Positions 53,735-62,595 of a stretch of 64,000 nucleotides of DNA are shown here, in pieces (the first letter of the stretch is position 1; each line of letters starts with the position of its first letter). This DNA is from Bradyrhizobium sp. JYMT SZCCT0428. Its GTDB lineage: Bacteria; Pseudomonadota; Alphaproteobacteria; Rhizobiales; Xanthobacteraceae. Both the position numbers and the translations under genes were made by a program. The notes below the pieces were generated by a model. That model was given only the letters and a program-made list of their open reading frames with translations. It made no database searches and had not been told where the DNA came from. The DNA lies in contig NZ_JAFCLS010000005.1 in assembly GCF_018131075.1 (NCBI RefSeq), positions 62,001 to 126,000 on the forward strand. The letters are read 5' to 3'.

Positions 53735-55164
53735 ACAGCTTGCTCGCTCTCGAAGCCCAGATTCGCGCCGATCTTGCCAGGACCGCGCATCCGGATGCCG
53801 CGTGGCTGACGCCGAAGCTCGGGCCCGACGGCAGACCGGCGCTGGATGTGCTCGTGGTGGGCGCCGGGCAATCAGGTCTTGCGACGGCCTTTGGCCTGAT
53901 GCGCTCGCAAGTGAGCAACATCCTCGTGCTCGACAAATCCGAGGAGGGGCAGGAGGGGCCGTGGCTGACTTACGCGCGCATGCATACGCTACGTAGTCCG
54001 AAGCATTTCACCGGGCCCGATCTTGATATTCCCAGCCTGACCTACCAGTCCTGGCACGAGGCGCGCTTCGGCGAGGAGGACTGGCGCAATCTCGACCTGA
54101 TTTCGCGCGAGCTTTGGGCGGAGTATCTGCTCTGGTTCAGGCGCATCCTGGACCTGCCGGTGCGGAATGGTTGCGAGGTCGTCGAGATCTCGCCTGCGCC
54201 CGGAGGATTGCTCGCGGCCAAGGTACAGACGGCTGATGGTCTCGATATTGTCTTGGCGCGCAAGATCGTGCTGGCGACGGGCCAGGAAGGCATGGGCGAC
54301 TGGACCGTTCCGGAGCCGCTACGCGACCTGCCGTCGTCGCTTTGCGCGCATGCGGCCCAGCCGGTCGACTTCGCCCGCTTGCGCGGCAAGAAGGTTGCGG
54401 TGATCGGCGCGGGCGCCTCGGCCTTCGACAATGCCGCGGCCGCACTGGAGGCAGGCGCGGCCGAGGTGGACCTGTTTTGCCGCAGGGCGGAGATCCAGGT
54501 GATCCAGCCCTACCGCTGGCTCACGTTCCGCGGCTTCCTGCGTCACTTCTGCGATCTGGATGATGCCTGGCGCTGGCGCTTCATGCGCGCCGTGCTGGAG
54601 ATGCGGGAAGGTTTTCCGCAAGCGACCTACGACCGCTGCGCGCGCCATCCCAATTTTCACCTGCAGGAGGGGGCGCCGATCGAAGCCGTCACGGAAACGG
54701 CTCGCGGCGTCGACTTGCGGACGCCGCGGGGGGTGTTCGCAGCCGACTTCGTGATTTGCGGCACAGGGATCGACATGAATTTTGCTGGCCGGCCCGAACT
54801 GCGAAACAGCGCTGCCAACATCGCGACCTGGGCCGACCGCTACCAGCCGCCGCCGGACGAGCGGAGCCCGCGGCTCGGGCGTTTTCCCTATCTCGCTGAC
54901 GACTACGCGCTGATGGAGCGGGTCGCCGGTGAAACACCATGGATCGCGAACATACATGTCTTCGCGATCGCCTCCACCATGAGCTTCGGTGCGTCGGGCT
55001 CATCGATCAATGCGATGACCACGGCCGTGCCGAAGCTGGTGCATGGGTTGACACGTGGCCTGTTTCGCGCGGACATCGAGCGGCACTGGGCTTCGTTCAA
55101 GGCGTATGACGTGCCCCAGGCCGTCGTCGTGCGGCAAGTACCGACGACGGGTGAGGAACGGTGA
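53731..55164 (+). CDS. FAD/NAD(P)-dependent oxidoreductase, flavin-monooxygenase type
   Basis: The 477-residue protein has two Rossmann motifs, VLVVGAGQSGLATA (FAD, ~residue 40) and VAVIGAGASAFDNAA (NADPH, ~residue 222), separated by the GPWLTYARMHTLRSPKHF segment. This is the layout of flavin monooxygenases and Baeyer-Villiger-like enzymes; the BVMO FxGxxxHxxxWP fingerprint is not seen. I start at ATG 53731, inside the SDR stop. It would oxygenate an amine, sulfide or carbonyl compound. It is the last gene before a new sigma-54-type promoter. Confidence 0.8.
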   Translation: MNSLLALEAQIRADLARTAHPDAAWLTPKLGPDGRPALDVLVVGAGQSGLATAFGLMRSQVSNILVLDKSEEGQEGPWLTYARMHTLRSPKHFTGPDLDIPSLTYQSWHEARFGEEDWRNLDLISRELWAEYLLWFRRILDLPVRNGCEVVEISPAPGGLLAAKVQTADGLDIVLARKIVLATGQEGMGDWTVPEPLRDLPSSLCAHAAQPVDFARLRGKKVAVIGAGASAFDNAAAALEAGAAEVDLFCRRAEIQVIQPYRWLTFRGFLRHFCDLDDAWRWRFMRAVLEMREGFPQATYDRCARHPNFHLQEGAPIEAVTETARGVDLRTPRGVFAADFVICGTGIDMNFAGRPELRNSAANIATWADRYQPPPDERSPRLGRFPYLADDYALMERVAGETPWIANIHVFAIASTMSFGASGSSINAMTTAVPKLVHGLTRGLFRADIERHWASFKAYDVPQAVVVRQVPTTGEER

Positions 55165-55232
55165 ACGGTTTTCAACGGCGTTTGGAAAGCTCGGCTCATA
55201 CCTACTATGCTCCTGCCTCTGGCGGTTCCGGT

Positions 55233-55248
55233 TGGCATATCCCTTGCT
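55233..55248 (+). promoter_or_regulatory. Candidate sigma-54 promoter for the dipeptide-type ABC operon
   Basis: TGGCATATCCCTTGCT has exact -24/-12 spacing and only one deviation from TGGCAC-N5-TTGC. The start of transcription would be near 55259, 45 bases before the first gene of the operon at 55304, whose leader is AT-rich. Confidence 0.6.
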
Positions 55249-55303
55249 TTAAGTTGATGTTCTCATTCAGAAAATAAACCTGACAAAATAGGGAATAAGT
55301 TCG

Positions 55304-56920
55304 ATGGGCGTTACAGGATCCAGGCGTCTGCTTTCGGCGGTTGCCTTTGTCGCGTTTTCATTGGCCGCCGGATCGGTGCAGGCGCAAACGCGCGCGGAAA
55401 CGCTGCGCTACGTCACCGGCGCATCGGTCAATACGCTCGAGCCGAATGTGCCGGGTTCGACCCGCGAAGCCTTTGCGGTGAGTCTCAGCACCTACGACCG
55501 ACTCGTGTCATTTGGCCGCAAGCAACTCAATGGCAAATGGGTGTTTGACCTCAGCAAGATCACCGGAGAGTTGGCGGAATCCTACGAGGTCAGCCCGGAC
55601 GGGCTGAAGATGACTTTTCGCCTGCGCAAGGACGCGAAATTCCAGGATGGCACACCGGTCACCGCTGATGACGTCAAGTGGTCGCTCGACCGCGTCGTCA
55701 CGGCGCCGATTCTCGGTAAGGCGCAGCTTCTCACGGGATCGTTGACATCAGCCGATCAGTTCAAGGTCGTCGACCCCTTGACCATCGAGGTGACGCTGCC
55801 GAAGCCGGACAAGCTGGCCTTGCCGAACCTCGCCACCGTCTACCCGATCATCATCAACTCGAAGGTCGCCAAGTCACATGCGACGGCAGAGGACCCCTGG
55901 GCGACGGCGTGGTTGAAGGAGAACACGGCCGGCAGCGGCGCCTACAGGATCGAGACGTTCAAGCCGGGTGAACAGGTGATCATGGTGCGCAACGAGGCCT
56001 GGAACCGCGGCACGACCGACAAGTCGGCGTCCTTCAAACGCGTCATCGTGCAGTCGGTGCCGGAGCCGGCGACCCGCGCCAATCTGGTCGAGCGTGGCGA
56101 CGCCGATATCGTCGTCGACCTGCAGGCCAGCGACGTGCAGTCGCTCGAAGCCAAGGCCAAGCTGAAGGTGATCTCGACGCCGCAATACAATTCCGTCACC
56201 TTCGTTTCGATGAACAATCAAATCCCGCCCTTCGACAACGTCAATGTGCGCCGCGCCGTCGCTTTTGCGCTGCCCTATGACGACATGTTCAAGGCGGCGC
56301 TGTTCGGCCGCGGGTCGCCGCTGTTTGGCGCAACATGGGCTGATGCCAAGCCGTCGAGCGGCGCCTATCCGATACCGCAGCCGGTGAAGCTCGACCTCGA
56401 TAAGGCCAGGGAATATTTGAAGGCCGCCGGCATGCCGGACGGCTTCTCGACCACGTTCAGCTTTAACGTCGGCCAGGCTTCCACCGCCGAGCCGATGGCT
56501 GCGCTGGTAAAGGAATCGCTGGCCAAGATCGGCATCAAGGTCGATATCCAGAAGCTGCCGGATGCGCAGATGTCGACGCAGATCAACGAGAAGAAGCTGC
56601 CCTTCTTTACCGAAGGCATCGTCGCCTGGTTGCCTTCGCCAGACTATTTCTACCGTAACTTCTACACCGGCAATCAGCGCTGGAACTACTCATCGATCAA
56701 CAACGCCGAACTGATGGAGATCGCGCAGAAGGCCCGCTTCGAGCCGGACGCGGCCAAGTACGAGGAAGACGGCAGGAAGCTCAACGCCATCCATTTCACC
56801 GAGATGCCGCAGATTCCGCTCTGGCAGCCCAGCCAGGACGCGGTCATGGCGGCCTCGGTCGAAGGCTACACCTACCAGTTCCATCGGCAGGTCGATTATC
56901 GCGATCTCAATCGCAAGTAA
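55304..56920 (+). CDS. ABC transporter substrate-binding protein, family 5 (dipeptide type)
   Basis: The 538-residue protein has a signal peptide (to about residue 28, SVQAQT) and SBP_bac_5 segments: TLEPNVPGSTREAF, ESYEVSPDGLKMTFRLRKDA, FQDGTPVTADDVKWSLDR, and the C-terminal MPQIPLWQPSQDAVMA. It collects peptides or similar amide compounds for the two permeases and the double ATPase encoded next. An AGGGAATAAG ribosome site precedes ATG 55304. A candidate sigma-54 promoter lies upstream, implying expression under nitrogen limitation. Confidence 0.86.
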   Translation: MGVTGSRRLLSAVAFVAFSLAAGSVQAQTRAETLRYVTGASVNTLEPNVPGSTREAFAVSLSTYDRLVSFGRKQLNGKWVFDLSKITGELAESYEVSPDGLKMTFRLRKDAKFQDGTPVTADDVKWSLDRVVTAPILGKAQLLTGSLTSADQFKVVDPLTIEVTLPKPDKLALPNLATVYPIIINSKVAKSHATAEDPWATAWLKENTAGSGAYRIETFKPGEQVIMVRNEAWNRGTTDKSASFKRVIVQSVPEPATRANLVERGDADIVVDLQASDVQSLEAKAKLKVISTPQYNSVTFVSMNNQIPPFDNVNVRRAVAFALPYDDMFKAALFGRGSPLFGATWADAKPSSGAYPIPQPVKLDLDKAREYLKAAGMPDGFSTTFSFNVGQASTAEPMAALVKESLAKIGIKVDIQKLPDAQMSTQINEKKLPFFTEGIVAWLPSPDYFYRNFYTGNQRWNYSSINNAELMEIAQKARFEPDAAKYEEDGRKLNAIHFTEMPQIPLWQPSQDAVMAASVEGYTYQFHRQVDYRDLNRK

Positions 56921-56932
56921 CCGGCGGGTACG

Positions 56933-57964
56933 ATGGCGGCCTTTGGAGCAACGGTGATACGGGCGGGCAGGCGTTTCCTGTCCTCGCTGCCGGCGCTATT
57001 TGGCGTGCTCGTCTTCACCTTCCTGCTGATGCGGGTGCTGCCGGGGGATCCGGCGGTGTTCTTCGCTTCGGGGCCGAATGCCGGCAAGGAGGAGATCGAG
57101 GTCATCCGCAAGCAGATGGGCCTCAACAAGCCGGTGCCGGAACAACTGATGCTGTATCTTTATGATGTCGGCAGCGGCAATCTCGGCAGGTCGATGATGA
57201 CCGGCCAGCTAGTCACGAAGGATCTGCGCGAGCGGCTGCCGGCCTCGCTCGAACTGACGCTCACAGCGCTGCTGATCGCACTGGTATCGGCGGTGCCGCT
57301 TGGTGTGCTGGCGGCCCTGAGACCGGGCTCCATCATCGACCACGGCGTGCGGTTTTTCTGCGCGCTCGGCGTTTGTGTGCCAACGTTTGTTTCGGGCCTG
57401 TTGCTGATCTATGTTTTCTATTATCTGCTCGGGCTCGCGCCCGATCCGACTGGCCGGGTCGATATCTTCGCATCGCTGCCGCCAAGGCGAACCGGCTTCC
57501 TGTTGATCGACTTCCTGCTCGCAGGCGACTTCGATGGATGGTGGGCCGCCTTCAGGCAACTGATCTTGCCGGCGCTGAGCATGGCGCTGTTCGTGGTGGC
57601 GCCGCTGGCGCGCATCACGCGGGCCTCGATGCTGGTCTCGCTCGGCAGCGACTTCGTGCGCACCGCGCGTTCCGTCGGTCTTCCCTGGTGGCGGGTCGTC
57701 GTCACCTATGCGCTGCGCAACGCCATCCTGCCGGTCATCACCATCGCAGGCATCGTGTTCTCGACCATGCTCGGCGCCAATGTCCTGGTGGAGAAGGTGT
57801 TCTCCTGGCCAGGCGTCGCCTCCTACGCGCTCGATGCGCTGCTCTCCTCCGATTATGCGCCGGTGCAGGGCTTTGTGCTGCTGATGGCCACGGTGTTCGT
57901 GATCGTCAATCTCTTGGTGGATATCCTTTACGGCATCGCCGATCCACGGGTGACAATCGGATGA
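56933..57964 (+). CDS. ABC transporter permease (DppB type)
   Basis: The 343-residue membrane protein has the N-terminal DppB hallmark (LLMRVLPGDPAVFFA), QLVTKDLRERLPASLELTL, and the ATPase-contact loop RTARSVGLPWWRVVVTYALR near residue 240. It starts 12 bases after the binding-protein gene and its end overlaps the next permease by four bases. An extra hydrophilic loop near residues 170-205 (APDPTGRVDIFASLPP) is usual for this branch. Confidence 0.86.
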   Translation: MAAFGATVIRAGRRFLSSLPALFGVLVFTFLLMRVLPGDPAVFFASGPNAGKEEIEVIRKQMGLNKPVPEQLMLYLYDVGSGNLGRSMMTGQLVTKDLRERLPASLELTLTALLIALVSAVPLGVLAALRPGSIIDHGVRFFCALGVCVPTFVSGLLLIYVFYYLLGLAPDPTGRVDIFASLPPRRTGFLLIDFLLAGDFDGWWAAFRQLILPALSMALFVVAPLARITRASMLVSLGSDFVRTARSVGLPWWRVVVTYALRNAILPVITIAGIVFSTMLGANVLVEKVFSWPGVASYALDALLSSDYAPVQGFVLLMATVFVIVNLLVDILYGIADPRVTIG

Positions 57965-58809
57965 CATCAGCAACACTTCGCCATGCCGGCTGGATTCTGC
58001 GCGGCAACCCGCTTACCGCCGTTGCCGCTACCGGAGTCTTCCTGCTGACGCTGATCGCGATTTTCGGACCCTGGATCGTGCCGTATGATCCGATCGTCTC
58101 GAACGTGTCGCAGGCCCTGATGCCGCCGAGCGCGGCGCACATCGCAGGCACCGATCAGCTCGGCCGCGACGTGTTCAGCCGCCTTATCGTCGCGGCACGG
58201 CTCGATCTCGCCATCGCCGTCTCGGCGGTCGGAATCTCCTTTGCCATCGGCGCCGTCATCGGTGCGATCTGCGGCTATACCGGCGGCCGGCTCGATCGCG
58301 GCGTCGGCCGCTTCGTCGACGTCGTGATGGCCTTTCCGCTTTTCGTGCTGGCGATGGCGATGGTCGCAGCCCTGGGCAACCGGGTCGAGAACATCATCAT
58401 CGCGACCGCCATCATCAACCTGCCGTTCTACATCCGCTTTGCGCGGGCGGAGGTGAACGTCCGTCGCAATGTCGGCTGGGTCGAGGCGGCGCGCGCTTGC
58501 GGCGACAGCCACCTCTCGGTCGTGCTGCGCTTCCTCTTGCCGAACGTGCTGCCGGCCATGGCGGTGCAGATATCGCTCAATCTCGGCTGGGCGATCCTCA
58601 ATGCGGCCGGACTGTCTTTTATCGGTCTCGGCGTCAAACCGCCGACGCCGGAATGGGGCATCATGGTTGCCGAGGGCGCGCGCTTCATTTCGACCGGCAA
58701 ATGGTGGCTGGTCGCGTTCCCCGGCTTGGCGCTGATGCTGACGGTACTGTGCTTTAACCTCCTCGGCGACGGCGTGCGCGATATTCTCGACCCCCGCATG
58801 CGCACATGA
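57961..58809 (+). CDS. ABC transporter permease (DppC type)
   Basis: A 282-residue permease with the DppC signature IAGTDQLGRDVFSRLIVAAR near residue 60, the EAARACGDSHLSVVLRFLLP contact loop, and the C-terminal LNAAGLSFIGLGVKPPTPEW and GDGVRDILDPRMR. ATG 57961 lies within the stop of the preceding gene; the longer open frame upstream is a shadow of that gene. Its stop overlaps the ATPase start (ATGA). Confidence 0.87.
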   Translation: MTSATLRHAGWILRGNPLTAVAATGVFLLTLIAIFGPWIVPYDPIVSNVSQALMPPSAAHIAGTDQLGRDVFSRLIVAARLDLAIAVSAVGISFAIGAVIGAICGYTGGRLDRGVGRFVDVVMAFPLFVLAMAMVAALGNRVENIIIATAIINLPFYIRFARAEVNVRRNVGWVEAARACGDSHLSVVLRFLLPNVLPAMAVQISLNLGWAILNAAGLSFIGLGVKPPTPEWGIMVAEGARFISTGKWWLVAFPGLALMLTVLCFNLLGDGVRDILDPRMRT

Positions 58810-60473
58810 CATCATCGCTGCTGGCACTGGACGACCTGCATGTCACTTTCTCGACACGGCGCGGCCTTGTCGAGGCGGTGCGCGGTGTCACGCTGTCGCT
58901 CGGCGCGGGTGAGATGCTCGGCCTGGTCGGCGAGAGCGGCTCGGGGAAGTCCGTCACCGGTTTTGCGATCACGCGGCTGCTCGATGCGGCCGGCCGTATC
59001 ACGGCAGGCAATATCCGGTTTCGCGGGCAGGACATCACGCGGATATCAGGGAGTGATTTCCGTCATCTGCACGGCGCGGCGATGGCGATGATCTTTCAGA
59101 ATCCTCGCGCGGCGCTCAATCCGATCCGCGCCGTCGGCGACCAGATCGCCGATGCCATCACGGCGCATAAGCGAATGCCGCGGGATCAGGCGCGTGCGCA
59201 GGCGCTGGAACTGTTGCGCGCCGTGCAAATCCGTGATCCCGAGAAACGGATGTCCGCTTATCCACACGAACTCTCCGGCGGTATGTGCCAGCGCGTGATG
59301 ATCGCGATGGCGATTTCCTGTAACCCGGCGCTTCTGATCGCCGACGAGCCGACCACCGGCCTCGACGTCACGACCCAAAAGGTCGTGATGGACCTCCTGG
59401 CCGGGATTGCGGCCGAGCGCGGCATGGCGACCATTCTGATCACCCATGACCTCGGTCTCGCCGCCCGTTACTGTCGTCGCGTCGTGGTGATGGAGCAAGG
59501 CCGGCTGGTCGAGGAGGCCGAACCGCTGACACTGTTCCGAGCGCCGCAGCATTCGTACACCAAGCGCCTGGTGGCTGCTTCGCCCACGGCGACGTCCCGG
59601 ATCGCGGATTTGGTGCCGGAAGGGGAGAGGGGCCGAGAAGTGGCGGTCCAGATCGCACGCAGATCGCCGACTGCACCGGGTACGCCGCCGCTGCTGGAGG
59701 TACAGAAACTCGCAAAGCGGTTTGATCAGGGGGCCCCGGCGGTCGCGGACTTTTCGATGATGATCAGCGCCGGCGAGAGCGTCGGCTTGGTCGGCGAGTC
59801 CGGATCCGGCAAGAGCACGACGTCGCGCATCATTTGCCGGCTGATCGATCCGAGCGAGGGCGAGATCGCGTTCGAGGGACAGTCGATCGGCCATATCCCG
59901 GCCCGCGATTTTCACCGGTCGCCGTTTCGCAAGGATATCCAGATCGTCTTTCAGGACCCGAACGACAGCCTTAACCCGCGCTTCACCGCCTTTGACTGCA
60001 TCGCCCATCCGCTGCTGCGGCTTGGTGGCATGCGCCCGGGCGACGCGCTGCGGCAGCGGGTCGAGGAGTGCGCGCAGCGCGTGGGACTGGAGATCGCATT
60101 GCTGACGCGCTTTCCGCATCAGCTCTCGGGTGGCCAGAAGGCCCGCGTCGGCATCGCCCGCGCCATCGCCTGCCGGCCGCGCCTGTTGGTGCTGGACGAG
60201 CCTACGGCGGCGCTGGATGTTTCGGTGCAAGCGGTGGTGCTGCAACTGCTCGACCGCTTGCGACGAGAGGATGACCTGGCCTTCCTCTTCGTCAGCCACG
60301 ACCTCAACGTCGTTCGCATGATGTGCGACCGGACCATCGTGCTGCAAAATGGCCGCATCGTCGAACAGGGCGAGAGCCGGGCGATGTTCGACAATCCTAA
60401 AACCGCCTACACTCGCGAGCTGGTTGAAGCCGTGCCGCATATCGAGCCGGAACTGGCTGTGTCCGTCACCTGA
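58806..60473 (+). CDS. Fused DppD-DppF-type ABC ATPase
   Basis: One 555-residue chain contains both ATPases of a dipeptide-type importer. The first half has GESGSGKSVT, the Q-loop MIFQNPRAALNP, LSGGMCQRVMIAMA and LLIADEPTTGLDV; the second has GESGSGKSTTS, IVFQDPNDSLNPR, LSGGQKARVGIARA and LLVLDEPTAALDV. Both P-loops look intact, unlike in the sugar-type ATPases in this window. A linker (about residues 265-295) joins them. It completes the operon begun at 55304. Confidence 0.88.
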   Translation: MTSSLLALDDLHVTFSTRRGLVEAVRGVTLSLGAGEMLGLVGESGSGKSVTGFAITRLLDAAGRITAGNIRFRGQDITRISGSDFRHLHGAAMAMIFQNPRAALNPIRAVGDQIADAITAHKRMPRDQARAQALELLRAVQIRDPEKRMSAYPHELSGGMCQRVMIAMAISCNPALLIADEPTTGLDVTTQKVVMDLLAGIAAERGMATILITHDLGLAARYCRRVVVMEQGRLVEEAEPLTLFRAPQHSYTKRLVAASPTATSRIADLVPEGERGREVAVQIARRSPTAPGTPPLLEVQKLAKRFDQGAPAVADFSMMISAGESVGLVGESGSGKSTTSRIICRLIDPSEGEIAFEGQSIGHIPARDFHRSPFRKDIQIVFQDPNDSLNPRFTAFDCIAHPLLRLGGMRPGDALRQRVEECAQRVGLEIALLTRFPHQLSGGQKARVGIARAIACRPRLLVLDEPTAALDVSVQAVVLQLLDRLRREDDLAFLFVSHDLNVVRMMCDRTIVLQNGRIVEQGESRAMFDNPKTAYTRELVEAVPHIEPELAVSVT

Positions 60474-60533
60474 TATTGATGCCGCCGACAAGTCCGGCCG
60501 TTCCATCCCGTAGGTCCTCTTTTTCGATGCGCA

Positions 60534-61090
60534 ATGACGGCGGAGTGCGGCAAATCAACCCGACGGGCAAATCAGTTCCGATTTACAGAATTCGTGTCAA
60601 GCCCCGAAATAAAAAAGATTTCTGTTTACCAGAATGGCAAATCAGGTGCATGTATTCGGCCATCCCGCCCTACTCAGAAGGGCGTCGGCCGTCGTCACGG
60701 ACGTTGGGCGGGTTGCGATGGACGCTGGTTTACGCTGAGACGATGGCGTGGACGGGCGTACGGCAAAACCGTGTGGTCCTGGCGCCCGTTGCTGGCGTCA
60801 AGCCGTCGGCAAAGCGCAAGCTGAACCGGCGGTGACGGAGTCAACCCAGAACTCGTCTCCGGGGAGATCACGGCATAAGCCGTAAAGCCATTGCGCAGGG
60901 AAGGCCGGGTGTTCTCCGCTGCCCTGTATGCTCGTGTGCAGCCTACTTAGTGCAAACCGCACACGGGACCGCGGGTGCAGCGCGCACCCGGTCTTCCCTG
61001 CGCCCTCTTGATGGGAGGGCAAGGAAACTTCTGGCAAAGCTCGGGCACTCAGGGCCGCGAGATCGCGGATTCATGTCCTCCACCATTTTT
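60534..61090. repeat. Probable copy of a Bradyrhizobium-type dispersed intergenic repeat
   Basis: This non-coding stretch resembles a family of repeats I remember from Bradyrhizobium and relatives, often mis-annotated as small proteins. Tell-tale parts are ACAGAATTCGTGTCAAGC near 60585, and on the minus strand conceptual peptides such as GAGKTGCALHPRSRV, HTSIQGSG and FPAQWLYGLCR. It contains a 7-bp hairpin CGGGTGC-AGCGC-GCACCCG at 60972-60990. Boundaries are approximate. It fills most of the 633-base gap between 60474 and 61106, where no real gene is seen. Confidence 0.6.
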
Positions 61091-61106
61091 GCGATGACAG
61101 TATCCC

Positions 61107-61235
61107 ATGGCGCGAACATACTCTGAAAATTACGACGGCATCCACCTCGGCATCCTGATCAATGCTGCGAAGTTGTTTTCCGCCCAAGGCTACATGCGCG
61201 CGTCGATCACGGACCTTGCGGACGCCTGCAAGTTG
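61107..61235 (+). pseudogene. 5' remnant of a TetR-family regulator
   Basis: From ATG 61107 the first ~43 residues look like the TetR DNA-binding domain (ILINAAKLFSAQGYMRASIT, DLADACK). The recognition helix then breaks off: where SKGLLYHYF-type sequence is expected the frame reads LLRLTVRVFLL and has no TetR features until its stop at 61406. It therefore appears truncated at about 61235 and fused to unrelated DNA, next to a dispersed repeat. The remaining bases to 61446 show nothing recognisable. Confidence 0.6.
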
Positions 61236-61446
61236 CTGCGCTTGACGGTGCGCGTGTTCCTGCTGGGCAACCTGCCTTTACAGTTTCGAGCCATTCAAAT
61301 TGTGAAGCGCGGGCGATCGCTTGATGGCGATCACATCAGGGCGTATCGATTGCCCGGCATTGACGGGGTTGATCGCGCAGAGTGCGCTTCTCTGAGCGCA
61401 TGGTAGCCGTCGCGGCCGCCCGCCATGGGCGCGAACAAGCAAGAGG

Positions 61447-61764
61447 ATGCGAGCAGTCATGCAATCAAACACGGATAGCGAATCCGCCGGCGCAGAGATG
61501 CATCGGTCCATTATGACGGCCTTCTGCGATGTCCTTCGTACCACCCAGCTGCCGCCCATGACCGTCATGAGCCTTGCGGCGTCCGCGCTTGGAGCCGTGT
61601 ACAGGGAAGTCGCCGATCAGCATCGTTGTGATGACGGTTGTCCCTGTGGCTGGAAGCCGAACCTGCGTGCGGATGTCGAAGCTTTGCAGGCGGCGCTGGC
61701 AGCGAAAACACAGGCTGTCCCGTCCAGTGACTTGCGCGTCATGCAAGCCGTCGGACGTGCATGA
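61447..61764 (+). CDS. Small hypothetical protein
   Basis: A 105-residue open frame (or 101 from ATG 61459) with normal-looking composition and a cluster HRCDDGCPCGW near residue 60 containing three cysteines. The rest is helical in character (MTAFCDVLRTTQ, LRADVEALQAALAAK). I do not recognise a family. Similar short proteins occur in Bradyrhizobium-type genomes by impression only. It stands alone between a TetR remnant and a convergent gene. Confidence 0.5.
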   Translation: MRAVMQSNTDSESAGAEMHRSIMTAFCDVLRTTQLPPMTVMSLAASALGAVYREVADQHRCDDGCPCGWKPNLRADVEALQAALAAKTQAVPSSDLRVMQAVGRA

Positions 61765-61840
61765 GTCATGCGCGACCCCGACCGACCTTTGACGCCGTCG
61801 TCTACGCTGATCCCGCCGTCTGTCGGAGATTTTGTTATGT

Positions 61841-62191
61841 TCACGGCCGGTGATCGACGAGGTCGGATCGAAGGCGCGCCCCGAGCTTATTGTGCCTGCG
61901 CCTGGCGCCAAAATGGCAAATGACGGCATCGAGGCTTTCGCCGGGCATTCGCAACCTGCGCCCATGCTCGGCCAGCCACACCTCGATCGTTGCGATCGAC
62001 GCCTTCCCAAGCCCGGGTATTTCCGAAAGCTCCTGCTTTGTGTGCAACGACAGAATTTCCGGCAGGAAAGCAGCGCGATCGACCGTGTGCCGTACCACCA
62101 ACGGTGCGTACGGCGCATTTTCCGTCAACTGAATGATCCGATCCGGCAAAACCGGTTCAGGTTTGACGGTCGTGCTCTTTGTCTTGGCCAT
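61841..62191 (-). CDS. Small protein with helix-hairpin-helix like RNA polymerase alpha CTD
   Basis: The 116-residue protein has the segment ELSEIPGLGKASIATIEVWL, then AEHGRRLRM, near residues 60-88. It lines up with the end of the RNA polymerase alpha C-terminal domain (ELLKTPNLGKKSLTEI... in E. coli), including the Gly-Lys-x-Ser hairpin; the second Lys of the E. coli GKKS is Ala here. The first half has no counterpart in that domain. I choose ATG 62191, which has AAAGGTGAG upstream; the frame is open to 62257. It could be a DNA-binding accessory protein. The tail RRRHNKLGARLR is basic. Confidence 0.6.
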   Translation of the reverse strand: MAKTKSTTVKPEPVLPDRIIQLTENAPYAPLVVRHTVDRAAFLPEILSLHTKQELSEIPGLGKASIATIEVWLAEHGRRLRMPGESLDAVICHFGARRRHNKLGARLRSDLVDHRP

Positions 62192-62592
62192 ATGAGACAG
62201 ACTCACCTTTGACATGACGGGCAGGCTGAATTGGATCACTTCTAAGCCTGCTCGCAAAAAAGCGCGGTTGCGTCAAATCTCACGGCGCATCCATGCGTGT
62301 GCGGTGCAGGAGAGGTTTGGAACATTTCTAATGGTGACAGGACGTTCGGCTTGTCGCTCCAATGACTGGCTTTTTAAGAACGGCGAGCGAGCCGTCTGGA
62401 TCGTTTTCGATGGTTCTTTCAAACTGTTCTAAGCTTGGTTCGATGCCAAATTTGATCGATTCAAGATCGGCATCGTCAGATGCGATCCTCTTGATGTGAA
62501 TGACAACGATCGGGTTCCTGTCCTTGCGACTCGTTCCTGGTGTTATGTGATGTCATGATCAACGCCCGAAACCGGGGCCTATTGAGCTGAAC
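62192..62592. other. Intergenic region before the M20D gene
   Basis: About 400 bases with lower GC than the rest of the window and no gene I would support. CGATGCC (62441-62447) pairs with GGCATCG (62469-62475), enclosing a second small GATC symmetry. It holds the divergent promoters of the small alpha-CTD-like gene and the amidohydrolase. Confidence 0.45.
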
Positions 62593-62595
62593 GTG

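Noticed and set aside
60798..61037. 79-codon minus-strand frame (GAGKTGCALHPRSRV)
   Set aside because: Looks like a spurious protein from the dispersed repeat, not a gene.
62214..62432. 72-codon plus-strand frame
   Set aside because: Basic, motif-free, in a low-GC gap and without a convincing ribosome site.
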